Shown here piece by piece: positions 17,074-26,709 of a stretch of DNA of 64,000 nucleotides (positions are counted from its first letter, which is position 1; each line of letters opens with the position of its first letter). Position numbers and translations under genes: made by a program. The stretch is from Chitinophaga flava (lineage in GTDB: Bacteria; Bacteroidota; Bacteroidia; Chitinophagales; Chitinophagaceae): contig NZ_QFFJ01000002.1 of NCBI RefSeq assembly GCF_003308995.1, positions 2,914,001 to 2,978,000 on the forward strand, given 5' to 3'. The notes beneath the pieces were generated by a model. The model did not search any database, was not told where the DNA came from, and was given only the letters and a program-made list of their open reading frames with translations.

Positions 17074-20000
17074 ATGCAAAAAATTGCTTATTGTAGGTGG
17101 TTTGCTCGTGCAAGAAACCGCCATGTCACCAAAATCCTGTTAGTAATGAGGCTAACGATTGTTTTCTTAACTGTTGGTTTTCTTAGTGTTTATGCTTCTG
17201 GTAGTTCACAGAGCATTTCTTTTTCTGCCGAAAAGGTCTCATTGAAATCTGTTTTCTCTTCTGTTGAACGACAGACCAGTTTCGTTTTTTTATATAGTGG
17301 GCCTGTATTAAAAGCTTCGAAGCCTGTGACTGTTTCTGCGTCAGCTATGCCTGTGAAAGCCTTTCTGGACGAAGTTTTCAAAGATCAGCCTTTTCAGTAT
17401 TCAATAGATGGACAAAGCATCCTGGTTTCTCCCAAACCTGTATCCAACCCACCTCCATTTTATGAAGAACCAAATCTTCCCAGTGATACGCTGATAGATA
17501 TAACAGGGCGAGTTGTTGATCCAGCCGGTGTTCCCCTGCAAGGTGTGTCCATCGTTGTTAAAGGCACTACAGCTGGTACCAGCACTGATAAAGACGGACG
17601 CTTTGTATTGAAAAGCAAGCCCCATAATGCCACGCTGGTTTGTTCCATGATAGGATTTGAGCCCAAAGAAATGAAGCTCAGTCCCGCCAACAAGGTGCTG
17701 AATATCGTGTTGCAGGAAATGGAAACAAAGCTGGAGGGTGTAGTGGTGACGGGCTACCAGAATATAAATCGCAAGCTGTTTACCGGGGCTTCCACCAAGG
17801 TTGACGCAAAAGATGTAGCACGTGCTGGTGTTCCTGATGTATCACGCATGCTGGAAGGACAGGTAGCAGGGGTGTCTGTACAGAATGTTTCCGGCACATT
17901 TGGAGCAGCACCCAAGATCAGGGTACGGGGTGCTACCTCGATATCAGGCGACAATAAGCCGCTTTGGGTAATCGATGGGATCATCCTGGAAGATATCGTG
18001 AATATCTCCAATGAGGCTTTGTCTACAGGAGATCCTAACACGTTGATCGGTTCCTCTGTAGCGGGGTTAAATCCTGATGACATCGAATCTTTCAATATCC
18101 TCAAAGATGCGGCAGCTACAGCCATGTATGGTGCGCGCGCGATGAATGGGGTGATTGTTGTTACTACAAAAAAAGGAAAACAAACAAACGGAGCACCACA
18201 GATAAATTATAGTTCTACGCTGTCCACCTACCTGAAGCCAAGGTATGAGCAATTTAATATGATGAATTCGGGAGAGCAGATGGCTGTTTTGCTGGAAATG
18301 GAGCGTAAAGGGTATTTTGGTCATAGTGCTTCCAAGAACTCGAAAGATGGAGGCATTTTTAATAAGATGTATGATCAGATGTACGACTACGACCCCGTAG
18401 CAGATTCGTTTGCTTTAAGAAATGATGTGGCTTCAAGACAAAAATTTTTGAAACGTTATGCAGATGCCAATACTGATTGGTTTGATATCTTGTTCAAGAA
18501 CTCCCTGCTGCAGGAACACTCTTTAAGTTATTCATCCGGGAACGCAAAATCACAGACGTATGCATCTACCAGTTTTATGAACGATGGAGGTCAAACCGTG
18601 GGTGACAGAGTAAAAAGGTATACAGCGAATTTGAGAACCAACTTCAAATTAAGTGACAGGTTTAGCGGAGAGCTGTTGTTTAATGGTTCCATCAGAGACC
18701 AACGTACACCCGGTACCCTCACGAGAGGAACGAATCCTTCTACCGGCGGATTTACCAGGGATTTTGATATCAATCCGTTCTCGTATGCCATGAATACCAG
18801 CCGGTTGATGACGCCCTATGACAAGCAGGGTAATCTGGAATACTTCAGAAGGAACTTTGCACCCTTCAATATATTAAATGAGCTGAAAAATAATTACATC
18901 GACCTTGGGCTGAATGAACTGAAAGTGCAGGCTGGGTTTAAGTATAAAATTATCCCACATCTTACCTATTCTGCAGATGGATCCTATCGTTATGCTACTA
19001 CCTTTAGAAAGCATTATGTAATGGAAAACTCAAATATGGTGGGGGCATATAAGGCACATAATAGTGATCCTTACATCATGGAAAATAACCCCTTCCTGTT
19101 TAGAGATCCCAATGTGCCAGGTTCGCTGCCAGTCGTTGTTTTAGCCGACGGAGGTTTCTATAATGTCAACACCGATAATCTGGTGAGTTATTATGTTCGG
19201 AATAACCTGGAGTACGATGCGCAGTTTAGATCAAAACATCGTTTGAATATTTTTGGCTCCATGGAAGTCCGCTCTACTGACAGACAGTACGACAATTTCG
19301 ACGGGGTTGGCTATCAGTACAGCAATTCAGGTTTAGTACATCCAGACTACAGATACTTCCAGGATGCACAATATCAAAACCTGCCTTATTATGGAATGGG
19401 GTATTCCAAAGATCGATTCGCTGCAATGATGGCTCGTGGCGCATATGCATTTGCCGACAAGTATAGTTTCAATGTTACGACCAGATTCGATCGCTCGAAT
19501 ATGCTTGGTAAAACCAAAGCTAAGGGGAAAAGTCTCGGGTGGCTGCCAACATGGAATGTTTCCGCTGCCTGGGATATTGACCAGGAGAAATTCTTTAACC
19601 AACAAGGAAAGTTCCTCAGTGGTGCGAGAGTAAGAGGTACATACGGCCTGGTCGCAAACTTAGGTAACGCCAGAAATAAATCTGTGCTTTATAATAATGG
19701 TATTACGTATCGACCTATAGAGACAGATAAAGAGCAATATGTCAACATTTCAGCGCTGGAGAATGCAGACCTGACCTGGGAGAAATTGTATGAAGCAAAT
19801 GTGGGATCGGACCTGGCCTTCTTCAATAACAGAGTCAATGTTACACTGGACTTTTATAAGCGCGACATTTTTGATTTGATCGGGCCGGTTGTTACATCCG
19901 GAATAGGTGGCCAGGTACAGAAAATCGCCAATTACGCAACTATGTCTGGCAAAGGGTTTGAATTGACTATCGCAGGAAATCCTGTTCAAACAAAGAATTT

Positions 20001-20790
20001 CAGATGGCGAAGTTCTTTCAATTTTGCCAATAACAAAAATAAGATCACCAAATTGGTGATTAATCCGACACTGGCGAATTTAGTGAGAGCAGAAGGTGGC
20101 CCATTAGAAGGCTATGCACAGAGGGGATTGTTTTCTGTACAGTTCGATGGACTGAATCCCTATTATGGATACCCTACCTTCATTTCTGAGTCTGGATACA
20201 GAAATTCCATGAAGGTGGACTTTCAGAGCACTAATGTGCAGTATCTGAAATATCATGGACCTGTAGATCCTACTTTGACCGGAGGTTTCTATAACCAGCT
20301 GGCTTATAAGAATCTATCCCTTTCCTTCCTGTTTACCTTCAGTATGGGCAATTACGTACGTCTTGCGCCTGTATTCACTTCTACTTTGAGTGATGATATC
20401 GGCATGTCTAAAGAGTGGTTAAACCGATGGATGGTACCTGGGGATGAAAAAAACACGACCATTCCAACTATTGTAGATCCATTGGTGGCCCAGTCACATA
20501 TGTCCAGCGCCCCCATGTATGCTTACAGTGCCTATAATTCTTCAGATCAACGGGTGGCCAAAGGTGATTTTATCCGCTTAAAGAATGTTACCCTGGGCTA
20601 TAGCCTGCCAAAGTCTTATGCGGCCTGGTTAAAAATGAAAAATCTCGATTTGGCCCTGGTGGGGAACAATGTATTGCTGCTTTATGCAGATAAGAAGTTG
20701 AATGGAGCCGATCCGGAGTTTTTTGGAAGCGGGGGAGTGGCCTTACCGGTGCCCAGACAATTTACCTTCTCTTTGAAAGCTGGTTTTTAA
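17074..20790 (+). CDS. SusC/RagA-type TonB-dependent outer-membrane transporter (import locus 1)
   Basis: The protein has 1238 residues. It opens with a basic stretch and hydrophobic signal (KILLVMRLTIVFLTVGFLSVYA), then an STN signalling domain (about 45-130), a carboxypeptidase-regulatory-like domain (about 140-225, ITGRVVDPAGVPLQGVSIVVKG), a plug domain with VRGATSISGDNKPLWVIDGI and DAAATAMYGARAMNGVIVVTTK, and a beta barrel ending QFTFSLKAGF. The STN domain is the part that talks to FecR. SusC proteins form a lidded channel with a SusD lipoprotein and use TonB energy. SusD follows 9 bases later. No glycosidase is in the operon. Confidence 0.96.
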   Translation: MQKIAYCRWFARARNRHVTKILLVMRLTIVFLTVGFLSVYASGSSQSISFSAEKVSLKSVFSSVERQTSFVFLYSGPVLKASKPVTVSASAMPVKAFLDEVFKDQPFQYSIDGQSILVSPKPVSNPPPFYEEPNLPSDTLIDITGRVVDPAGVPLQGVSIVVKGTTAGTSTDKDGRFVLKSKPHNATLVCSMIGFEPKEMKLSPANKVLNIVLQEMETKLEGVVVTGYQNINRKLFTGASTKVDAKDVARAGVPDVSRMLEGQVAGVSVQNVSGTFGAAPKIRVRGATSISGDNKPLWVIDGIILEDIVNISNEALSTGDPNTLIGSSVAGLNPDDIESFNILKDAAATAMYGARAMNGVIVVTTKKGKQTNGAPQINYSSTLSTYLKPRYEQFNMMNSGEQMAVLLEMERKGYFGHSASKNSKDGGIFNKMYDQMYDYDPVADSFALRNDVASRQKFLKRYADANTDWFDILFKNSLLQEHSLSYSSGNAKSQTYASTSFMNDGGQTVGDRVKRYTANLRTNFKLSDRFSGELLFNGSIRDQRTPGTLTRGTNPSTGGFTRDFDINPFSYAMNTSRLMTPYDKQGNLEYFRRNFAPFNILNELKNNYIDLGLNELKVQAGFKYKIIPHLTYSADGSYRYATTFRKHYVMENSNMVGAYKAHNSDPYIMENNPFLFRDPNVPGSLPVVVLADGGFYNVNTDNLVSYYVRNNLEYDAQFRSKHRLNIFGSMEVRSTDRQYDNFDGVGYQYSNSGLVHPDYRYFQDAQYQNLPYYGMGYSKDRFAAMMARGAYAFADKYSFNVTTRFDRSNMLGKTKAKGKSLGWLPTWNVSAAWDIDQEKFFNQQGKFLSGARVRGTYGLVANLGNARNKSVLYNNGITYRPIETDKEQYVNISALENADLTWEKLYEANVGSDLAFFNNRVNVTLDFYKRDIFDLIGPVVTSGIGGQVQKIANYATMSGKGFELTIAGNPVQTKNFRWRSSFNFANNKNKITKLVINPTLANLVRAEGGPLEGYAQRGLFSVQFDGLNPYYGYPTFISESGYRNSMKVDFQSTNVQYLKYHGPVDPTLTGGFYNQLAYKNLSLSFLFTFSMGNYVRLAPVFTSTLSDDIGMSKEWLNRWMVPGDEKNTTIPTIVDPLVAQSHMSSAPMYAYSAYNSSDQRVAKGDFIRLKNVTLGYSLPKSYAAWLKMKNLDLALVGNNVLLLYADKKLNGADPEFFGSGGVALPVPRQFTFSLKAGF

Positions 20791-20799
20791 TTAAAAGCA

Positions 20800-22287
20800 T
20801 TGAATAAAATGAAGAAGAAAAATATATACAATATTATCAGTTTATCACTGCTAACATTATTGCTGGGAAGCTGTAAGAAGTATTTTGACGTCAATCCGGA
20901 TATGCGTACCGAATTGGACACTCCGGAAAAAGTAGGCGAGTTATTAGTGACCGCCTATCCATCAGCTGATTACTTCCTGTTTGCAGAATTGGCCTCAGAC
21001 AATAGCGTAGATAAAGGACCTGGTGATTTCTCCTTAAATGATATTGCCCGTGACAGCTATCTATGGAAAGAAGTCGCACAAGTTTCAGATAGCTATTCTC
21101 CCAATTCCTATTGGTTGGATATGTATAGGGCTATCGCAGCAGCGAATCATGCCATTGAGGCCGTTGATGAAAATAATTTTGGAACAAAAGGCCAGCAATA
21201 CAAAGGCGAAGCTTTGTTGACGCGGGCTTATGCACACCATATGTTAGTGTCATTGTTTTCGAAATCTTATCAGATCAATGGTGATAACTCAACTCCAGGG
21301 ATACCGTATCTCACTGTTCCGGAAAATACAGCTTTCAAAAATTACGAAAGGGGGACAGTTGCTTCTGTTTATGAGCATATTGAAAAGGATTTGCTCGAAG
21401 GTATCCGTTTGATTAAAGGCATTACCTATAAATCGCCCAAATTCCATTTCAACGAGCAGGCGGCAAATGCTTTTGCTGCAAGGTTTTACCTTTTCAAGGG
21501 AGAGTATGATAAAGTGATAAAATATGCAAGTGCTATTTTTCCGGAGAATAATTTTAAACAGAATCTCCGACCTATAGCCGGAGCACTGAAGGCGGCTGGT
21601 AGTAATTCGCCGTCTTTATTTGCGAGCAGCCAGCAGAACTTCAACCTGTTGCTGGCAAATGTCTATTCCAATTTCAGTAGTATCGCGGCTAGTTGTCGTT
21701 ATGGAGCAGGATTGGCCACGGAGAAAATAATCAGTGGGAATACTGTTGCCGGGAAGCAATTTTACCAGTATTATACTCGCTTTGGTGGAATTCCCGATAA
21801 ACTGCAGCTGGGAAAATACCCCACCTATACCTATAGGGCAAATCCATATACCACTGACTGGACCTATTACACTATTCAATGCCTGTTTTCAGCGGATGAG
21901 GCGCTGATGAACAGGGCGGAAGCTTATATCAATACAGGTGATTATGCATCGGCGTTAAAGGATCTGAATGACTTTGCGCAAGTTAGGATTGAAGGATACG
22001 ATGCGATGTTACATACAATTACCGAGGCGAAGGTCTTAAGCTTCTATAACACTACAGATATCAAAGCAGGCCTGATGAGTACTGTAATGGACTTCAAACA
22101 AAAGGCTTTTGCACATGAGGGGATTCGTTGGTTGGATATCAGTCGCCTCGGAATAGAGATTTCACACAGGCAATTAAATAGCAATTGGGATACAACATAT
22201 GAGGTGTTAAAGAAGGATGATTTGCGCCGTGTTTTTCAAATACCTGCCAGTGCAGCACTTTCAGGATTACCTAAAAACCCCAGATAG
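20800..22287 (+). CDS. SusD/RagB-type surface lipoprotein (import locus 1)
   Basis: About 495 residues, with an alternative ATG at 20809. The signal ends in a lipobox LLGSC (lipid Cys25) followed by KKYFDV, the usual start of SusD proteins. The TPR-like helical body shows QQYKGEALLTRAYAHHMLV and ADEALMNRAEAYINTGDYASALKDLNDFAQVR. The C-terminal family signature is EGIRWLDISRLGIEI. SusD forms the lid that delivers substrate to SusC at the cell surface. It is in one operon with the receptor (9-base gap) and the metallohydrolase (20-base gap). Confidence 0.95.
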   Translation: MNKMKKKNIYNIISLSLLTLLLGSCKKYFDVNPDMRTELDTPEKVGELLVTAYPSADYFLFAELASDNSVDKGPGDFSLNDIARDSYLWKEVAQVSDSYSPNSYWLDMYRAIAAANHAIEAVDENNFGTKGQQYKGEALLTRAYAHHMLVSLFSKSYQINGDNSTPGIPYLTVPENTAFKNYERGTVASVYEHIEKDLLEGIRLIKGITYKSPKFHFNEQAANAFAARFYLFKGEYDKVIKYASAIFPENNFKQNLRPIAGALKAAGSNSPSLFASSQQNFNLLLANVYSNFSSIAASCRYGAGLATEKIISGNTVAGKQFYQYYTRFGGIPDKLQLGKYPTYTYRANPYTTDWTYYTIQCLFSADEALMNRAEAYINTGDYASALKDLNDFAQVRIEGYDAMLHTITEAKVLSFYNTTDIKAGLMSTVMDFKQKAFAHEGIRWLDISRLGIEISHRQLNSNWDTTYEVLKKDDLRRVFQIPASAALSGLPKNPR

Positions 22288-22307
22288 ATCACATTTAAAA
22301 TTTGGTT

Positions 22308-23702
22308 ATGAAAATATTTTGTATCATGCTTTCCTTCCTGTTAGTGCTAGGTGTAACCAGCTGCAGGAAAAAAGAGAAGGTGGATTTCGAATTCAATAAG
22401 GATTTGGATTATACACCTACCGAACTTGATAATTGGTTAACTAAAAACTTTACGGATCCATATAATATAGAGGTGGATTATCGTTTTGACCGCTATAAAG
22501 GATCGATTGATGAAAACCTGGTGCCGCCTTCGGAAAACAAAGTAAAAGAACAAATGGGGATGGTCTTGAGTGGTTATATACAGCCATATCAAATCGCAGG
22601 AGGCAACACCTTTGTGAAAAGATGCGTTCCCAAAGAATGGGTTTTATTTGGATCATTTTCTATCCAATCTGATGGATCACGCGTGTTAGCTACTGCCAGT
22701 GGTGGTAGAAATATTACCCTCTATGAGGTGAATGCGGTGAATATCGCAGATCCGGAAGCGGTGCGTCCAAGGCTAAAGACCCTACACCATGAATTCACCC
22801 ATACCTTGTCTCAGATTCAGCGACTGCCATTGGAATTTGAGAATATCTCCAGGGCAGACTATACAGAATCCTGGCGCAATTCTACCCTTTATCCGGATAA
22901 GGATAACGATTCTCTGGGCTTTGTTTCCCGATACGCGAGAGCCAATGTAATGGAGGATTTCGCGGAAACGGCTGGATTTTTATTAGCATATGGACAATTG
23001 TGGTTTGATAATAAAGCCGGAAAGATACCCAGATCAGGATATGATATTCTGAAGAAAAAAGAAACTGCCGTTGTAAATTATTTCAGAGATCAATTCGGTG
23101 TTGATTTCAGGAAACTGCAAAGAGAGGTGGCATTTGCAATGTATAATGAATTTAATGATAAAAGTTTTCAGTCATTTGAATATTGGTTTTTCAACCAGGG
23201 GCTATTTGATCCAAAACTAAGCTATAATACCGCGACTGTTTCTGCTGACGTAAAGACCGCTGTAGATAACTTTAAAGCTGCAGTATACGCGTACAGTGCA
23301 TCCGCCAAGTATGTGGTGCAGGATTTGACTTATATATTTACACCTGCTAATGCGACCACTGGCACTTTGGTAGTCAGTGTACCATTTAAAACCGGGACGA
23401 ACCCAGTAATCTACGCGGATTATAACTTCACCTATACGCAGGATCCGGTTAGCCATTCCATCACTTTTGTAAAAGCCACCCAGGGAACCGGAGTAAATTA
23501 TACCAATGCCGGTTATTTCATGGCTTCCTTCATGACCAATATCTCCAGTTATCTGACTGGCTCAACTTTCAAGGTGGACTGGTCAGTGGGTAAGCCGGAT
23601 CTCTCCCGCCGTGATGAAACTTTTTTCAACTCCGGAGGCTTTTATAAAGCAGGTGACAAGACCAGTTATCTCAACTTTCAATTGGTGAAATTGAGAAAGT
23701 AA
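22308..23702 (+). CDS. substrate import-associated zinc metallohydrolase lipoprotein
   Basis: Start ATG at 22308. The protein has about 464 residues. A lipoprotein signal ends VTSC (Cys19), followed by RKKEK, a charge pattern compatible with surface export. The zinc motif LHHEFTHTLSQ lies at about residues 160-169, with a possible third ligand in NVMEDFAETAG about 65 residues on. This architecture matches the family named substrate import-associated zinc metallohydrolase lipoprotein, which is known for sitting next to SusCD pairs. It probably cuts a peptide or related substrate at the cell surface before import. The C-terminal third is beta-rich and may bind substrate. It is followed by the DUF4302 gene, which is also its usual partner. 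Confidence 0.9.
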   Translation: MKIFCIMLSFLLVLGVTSCRKKEKVDFEFNKDLDYTPTELDNWLTKNFTDPYNIEVDYRFDRYKGSIDENLVPPSENKVKEQMGMVLSGYIQPYQIAGGNTFVKRCVPKEWVLFGSFSIQSDGSRVLATASGGRNITLYEVNAVNIADPEAVRPRLKTLHHEFTHTLSQIQRLPLEFENISRADYTESWRNSTLYPDKDNDSLGFVSRYARANVMEDFAETAGFLLAYGQLWFDNKAGKIPRSGYDILKKKETAVVNYFRDQFGVDFRKLQREVAFAMYNEFNDKSFQSFEYWFFNQGLFDPKLSYNTATVSADVKTAVDNFKAAVYAYSASAKYVVQDLTYIFTPANATTGTLVVSVPFKTGTNPVIYADYNFTYTQDPVSHSITFVKATQGTGVNYTNAGYFMASFMTNISSYLTGSTFKVDWSVGKPDLSRRDETFFNSGGFYKAGDKTSYLNFQLVKLRK

Positions 23703-23738
23703 ACTGAATAATGATTTACCATATTAATTCATGAGATT

Positions 23739-25046
23739 ATGAAGAATTTATATAAACTCTTATTTGTCATCTCTGTTTTGGTTACAGGTTGTAGCCGTTC
23801 AGATGTAGATCTGGTTTTTAATAAAACGCCTGATGAGCGTATGAGTGAGCAGCAACAACAATACAAGCAGCTACTCACGCAGGCCCAGTATGGTTGGAAA
23901 GTCACGAATTCAACCGGGTTGAAAGGTAACTTCGGTTTTTATATGAACTTCGATTTTGAAGGAAAGAAAGACCGGGTTTGCATGGTATCAGATATCAATG
24001 ATACCAGTAGCGCTTCGGTGCAGGTATCTGCATACAGGGTTAAACTGGTAAACGCACCGATTCTCTCTTTTGAGACGTATAATTACATTCATTTGTTAAG
24101 TGATCCAAATCCTGCTGTGAGCGGAGGTGTTGTTGGACAAGGATTTAAAGACGACAATGAATTTGAATTTGTTCGGGTTACCTCCGATTCAATGTTCCTC
24201 GTAGGCCGTAAATTCAGAACCCAAATGATTTTGGCAAAAGCAACCAAACAGGAACAGGATGCTTATTTGAATGGAGGTTATCTGGCAAATATTAATGCAG
24301 TAAAAGCTGTTTTTGCAAGTAATAAAGTCTCTCTTTTTGACTATGGCGGCGTTACTTATCAGATTATTCCTAATACGAGCGGAAGAAAAGTGGGAGTAAT
24401 GAGCGTGGTTAATAATCAAATCAAGCTTTCCTCCGGGAATTTTTCTTTTTCTGTCAATGGCATGGAATTATCGGGTGGGGTACAGATTGGGAGCACGTTT
24501 GTTACAAGAATATTGCTGGATGGCAATAAACTCTTTATACAAACAAAGAGTGGAGAGAAGATAGAGGTCCGGAGTTCGGAGACTGCCCTTCTTCCATTGA
24601 ATCAAATGATAGGGCAGAGTTATATGGGATTGAATCTTCCGTTCTTAGCTAATTTGCCAGGCACTAATCCTGCAGGTACTACTATTCTGAAGCAATTGAG
24701 CTTACTGGTGTTAGCTTATCCGAATTCTTACGACAAGAGCGAGATCAATCTGGTATGGGATGTTCCTAATAAGAAGATAATTATGGAAGGGCTGTTATTC
24801 AAAGGAAGTGCTATATATGCGACCAGATTCCGTTATGACTATGATTTTAATCCAACAACAGGGTTATACAAGCTGAGCAATAAGGTCGTGTTGGCGCCTG
24901 GTTATGCCACGTATAACGTCACTTTATTGGATACGTTCTTACAAAATAATGAGTTCACTTTGGATTATTATTTTGACAGCGGAAATATGTATGGGAAAGT
25001 CACCAGTAAAAATGGTAGCACCATCATGACCTTCATGCTCTATTAG
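23739..25046 (+). CDS. DUF4302 family lipoprotein
   Basis: The protein has 435 residues with a lipoprotein signal ending VTGC (Cys18). The body is beta-rich with the DUF4302-type opening FNKTPDERMSEQQQQYKQLL, then AQYGWKVTNSTGLKGNFGFY. DUF4302 proteins have no known activity and accompany SusCD plus the zinc metallohydrolase, as here (36-base gap). A surface role in binding substrate is an inference from context. It is the last gene of import locus 1 and is followed by a strong terminator at 25102. Confidence 0.85.
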   Translation: MKNLYKLLFVISVLVTGCSRSDVDLVFNKTPDERMSEQQQQYKQLLTQAQYGWKVTNSTGLKGNFGFYMNFDFEGKKDRVCMVSDINDTSSASVQVSAYRVKLVNAPILSFETYNYIHLLSDPNPAVSGGVVGQGFKDDNEFEFVRVTSDSMFLVGRKFRTQMILAKATKQEQDAYLNGGYLANINAVKAVFASNKVSLFDYGGVTYQIIPNTSGRKVGVMSVVNNQIKLSSGNFSFSVNGMELSGGVQIGSTFVTRILLDGNKLFIQTKSGEKIEVRSSETALLPLNQMIGQSYMGLNLPFLANLPGTNPAGTTILKQLSLLVLAYPNSYDKSEINLVWDVPNKKIIMEGLLFKGSAIYATRFRYDYDFNPTTGLYKLSNKVVLAPGYATYNVTLLDTFLQNNEFTLDYYFDSGNMYGKVTSKNGSTIMTFMLY

Positions 25047-25101
25047 ACGCAAACGAGCAAGTGCATAGAATCGGATTTTGTACCATAAAGGGTATTAAAG
25101 T

Positions 25102-25140
25102 AAAACCTGCGTCATTGTAGCGCAGGTTTTACTTTTTTTA
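25102..25140 (+). terminator. rho-independent terminator of import locus 1
   Basis: The 10-base stem AAAACCTGCG / CGCAGGTTTT (25102-25111 with 25121-25130) is followed by ACTTTTTTT, 55 bases after the DUF4302 stop. It lies between convergent genes. Confidence 0.9.
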
Positions 25141-25182
25141 GTCTTTTGAAGTGGCTTTCCTGTTTTATTGTTACCTATATGT

Positions 25183-25611
25183 TCAGGCCATTCTTTCCTG
25201 GATAGGTTTCAGCTGGTATGCCTTGTAAAAGAAGTGGTCTGCTTCATGCTGATCTGCTGCAAAATTCACCACTTCCACAATTTTACCGTCTTTGATTTTC
25301 CACAGCAGGCACCATAACATATCTACATTGTTGCCGTCTTCCCGGTTGCTCCAGCCGCGGTGGCAGTCGATCACGTAGTTGTCATTTACACCCAATACAA
25401 TAGGATCTGCCTTGAACCCTGATTCGCTTAGCTTTGAGAAGTAGGCAAGTACTTCTGTGATACCTACTTTAGTACCGCTCATTGGATGATGCCCCGGGAT
25501 CGTCCATTTAACGTCTTCTGCTACTACTTCTTTCATCGCTTCGGCGTCAAACTTGCTATAGGCTTCAAAAAATTTACCGATAATCTCCAGATTAGGGTGT
25601 TGTTGGCTCAT
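25183..25611 (-). CDS. SnoaL-like/NTF2-fold protein
   Basis: This 142-residue protein has the NTF2-like/SnoaL pattern: IGKFFEAYSKFDAEAMKEVVAEDVKWTIPGHHPMSGTKVG, then a long beta sheet with WCLLWKIKDGKIVEVVNFAADQHEADHFFY. Such cone-shaped small proteins include isomerases, hydrolases and ligand binders. The Trp-Thr-x-Pro-Gly-His and Asp-Gln residues resemble the polyketide-cyclase-like subgroup, but no partner gene indicates a substrate. It is probably a cytoplasmic dimer. It is convergent with import locus 1. Confidence 0.85.
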   Translation of the reverse strand: MSQQHPNLEIIGKFFEAYSKFDAEAMKEVVAEDVKWTIPGHHPMSGTKVGITEVLAYFSKLSESGFKADPIVLGVNDNYVIDCHRGWSNREDGNNVDMLWCLLWKIKDGKIVEVVNFAADQHEADHFFYKAYQLKPIQERMA

Positions 25612-26003
25612 GGACAGTGCTGTTTTTAAAAATAATTAATATATGCTGATCCCATAAAGGTCAGAGAAATAGCATTTCATATTATATGTATAATGCTGAA
25701 ATTACACAAAAGTAATATTAGTGGCAGTGAATCAGCGCATTCATCCAGCTTAAAAATCCCTTAAAAATGTCGTTAACAGAGTTTTTGATATAGTTCCTGC
25801 GTGATCACACCACAAAAAAGAAAGCGCACTTTAAGTGCGCTCAGAAGTAATAATCTTTGGTTGGTCAGTATATATGAGATGCTTGTGTGCCGCTTCCAGA
25901 GCGGACTGCCTGAGGAAGGGTACACCATGGAAAATGGAATAATTATTTGGACGACAAATTTTTTGCATTAAATTTAGCCCCAGTGAACATCAACCATTAA
26001 AAT
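25612..26003. other. intergenic region before import locus 2, with an orphan palindrome
   Basis: About 390 bases with no credible gene. A perfect 19-base palindrome (AGCGCACTT, T, AAGTGCGCT) lies at 25823-25841. Read leftward it is followed by TTCTTTTTTG, as in an intrinsic terminator, although no leftward gene lies to its right. A second small hairpin (CCGCT/AGCGG) lies near 25890. The promoter of the sigma gene must be here, but no exact consensus is seen. Confidence 0.5.
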
Positions 26004-26612
26004 TTGTCAAGCAACTTTTTAAATAATGAAAATGCGCTTATTCAGCAGATAGCGTCTGGCGATGAGCAAGCCTTTGGAGTCTTTTTCTCCTACTATTATC
26101 CGCAGTTGTTTTCGCTGGTTCGCCGATTTTCCCTTAATGATGAAGATGTGCGTGAAGCGCTGCAGGAAACATTTCTGCAGGTATGGCTGCAGCGCGACAT
26201 GCTCGTGGAAATCCGGCAAATGCGGGGTTGGCTGCTGCGTATTGCCACCAGGCAATGCAGAGCGGTACTACGCAAAAACCTGTTGATACTCCGTAGTGAA
26301 AACAAGGTATATGAGGATGTTTTTTATGAAGGAGAGTCTATAACAATGACAGAACCCACGACGGTAGCTGAAATAACGAAGCTCGTGCGGGATGCTGTTC
26401 AGCAAATGCCCGATCAGCGCCGGCGTATCTATCAGTTAAGCCGGGAAGAAGGGCTGAAACCCTCCGAAATTGCGACACATTTATCTCTTTCCGTGAGCAC
26501 CGTGAAGAATACGTTGGTAACTGCATTAAAGCAGATCCGTGAACATTTGGCGAAGGCAGGTTATCCATTACCCTGGCTACTGGTGTACTTGATGTTTTTT
26601 AGCCGGATATGA
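26004..26612 (+). CDS. ECF-type RNA polymerase sigma factor (import locus 2)
   Basis: About 202 residues. Region 2 shows SGDEQAFGVFFSYYYPQLFSL and VREALQETFLQVWLQRDML; region 4 shows MPDQRRRIYQLSREEGLKPSEIATHLSLSVSTVKNTL. The frame has no ATG before region 2. The best start is the TTG at 26004, giving the family-like opening SSNFLNNENALIQQIASGDEQ. It is the partner of the FecR gene 97 bases downstream and should drive the SusCD genes that follow. Confidence 0.92.
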   Translation: MSSNFLNNENALIQQIASGDEQAFGVFFSYYYPQLFSLVRRFSLNDEDVREALQETFLQVWLQRDMLVEIRQMRGWLLRIATRQCRAVLRKNLLILRSENKVYEDVFYEGESITMTEPTTVAEITKLVRDAVQQMPDQRRRIYQLSREEGLKPSEIATHLSLSVSTVKNTLVTALKQIREHLAKAGYPLPWLLVYLMFFSRI

Positions 26613-26709
26613 AGATTACACATTCACTTTTTGCTTGTCAGAAAATATTTTTTTTAGAAGATTAGTACGTTTGTTTTTCCCGCGCCACTTTAATAATGAA
26701 TCTCGAATT

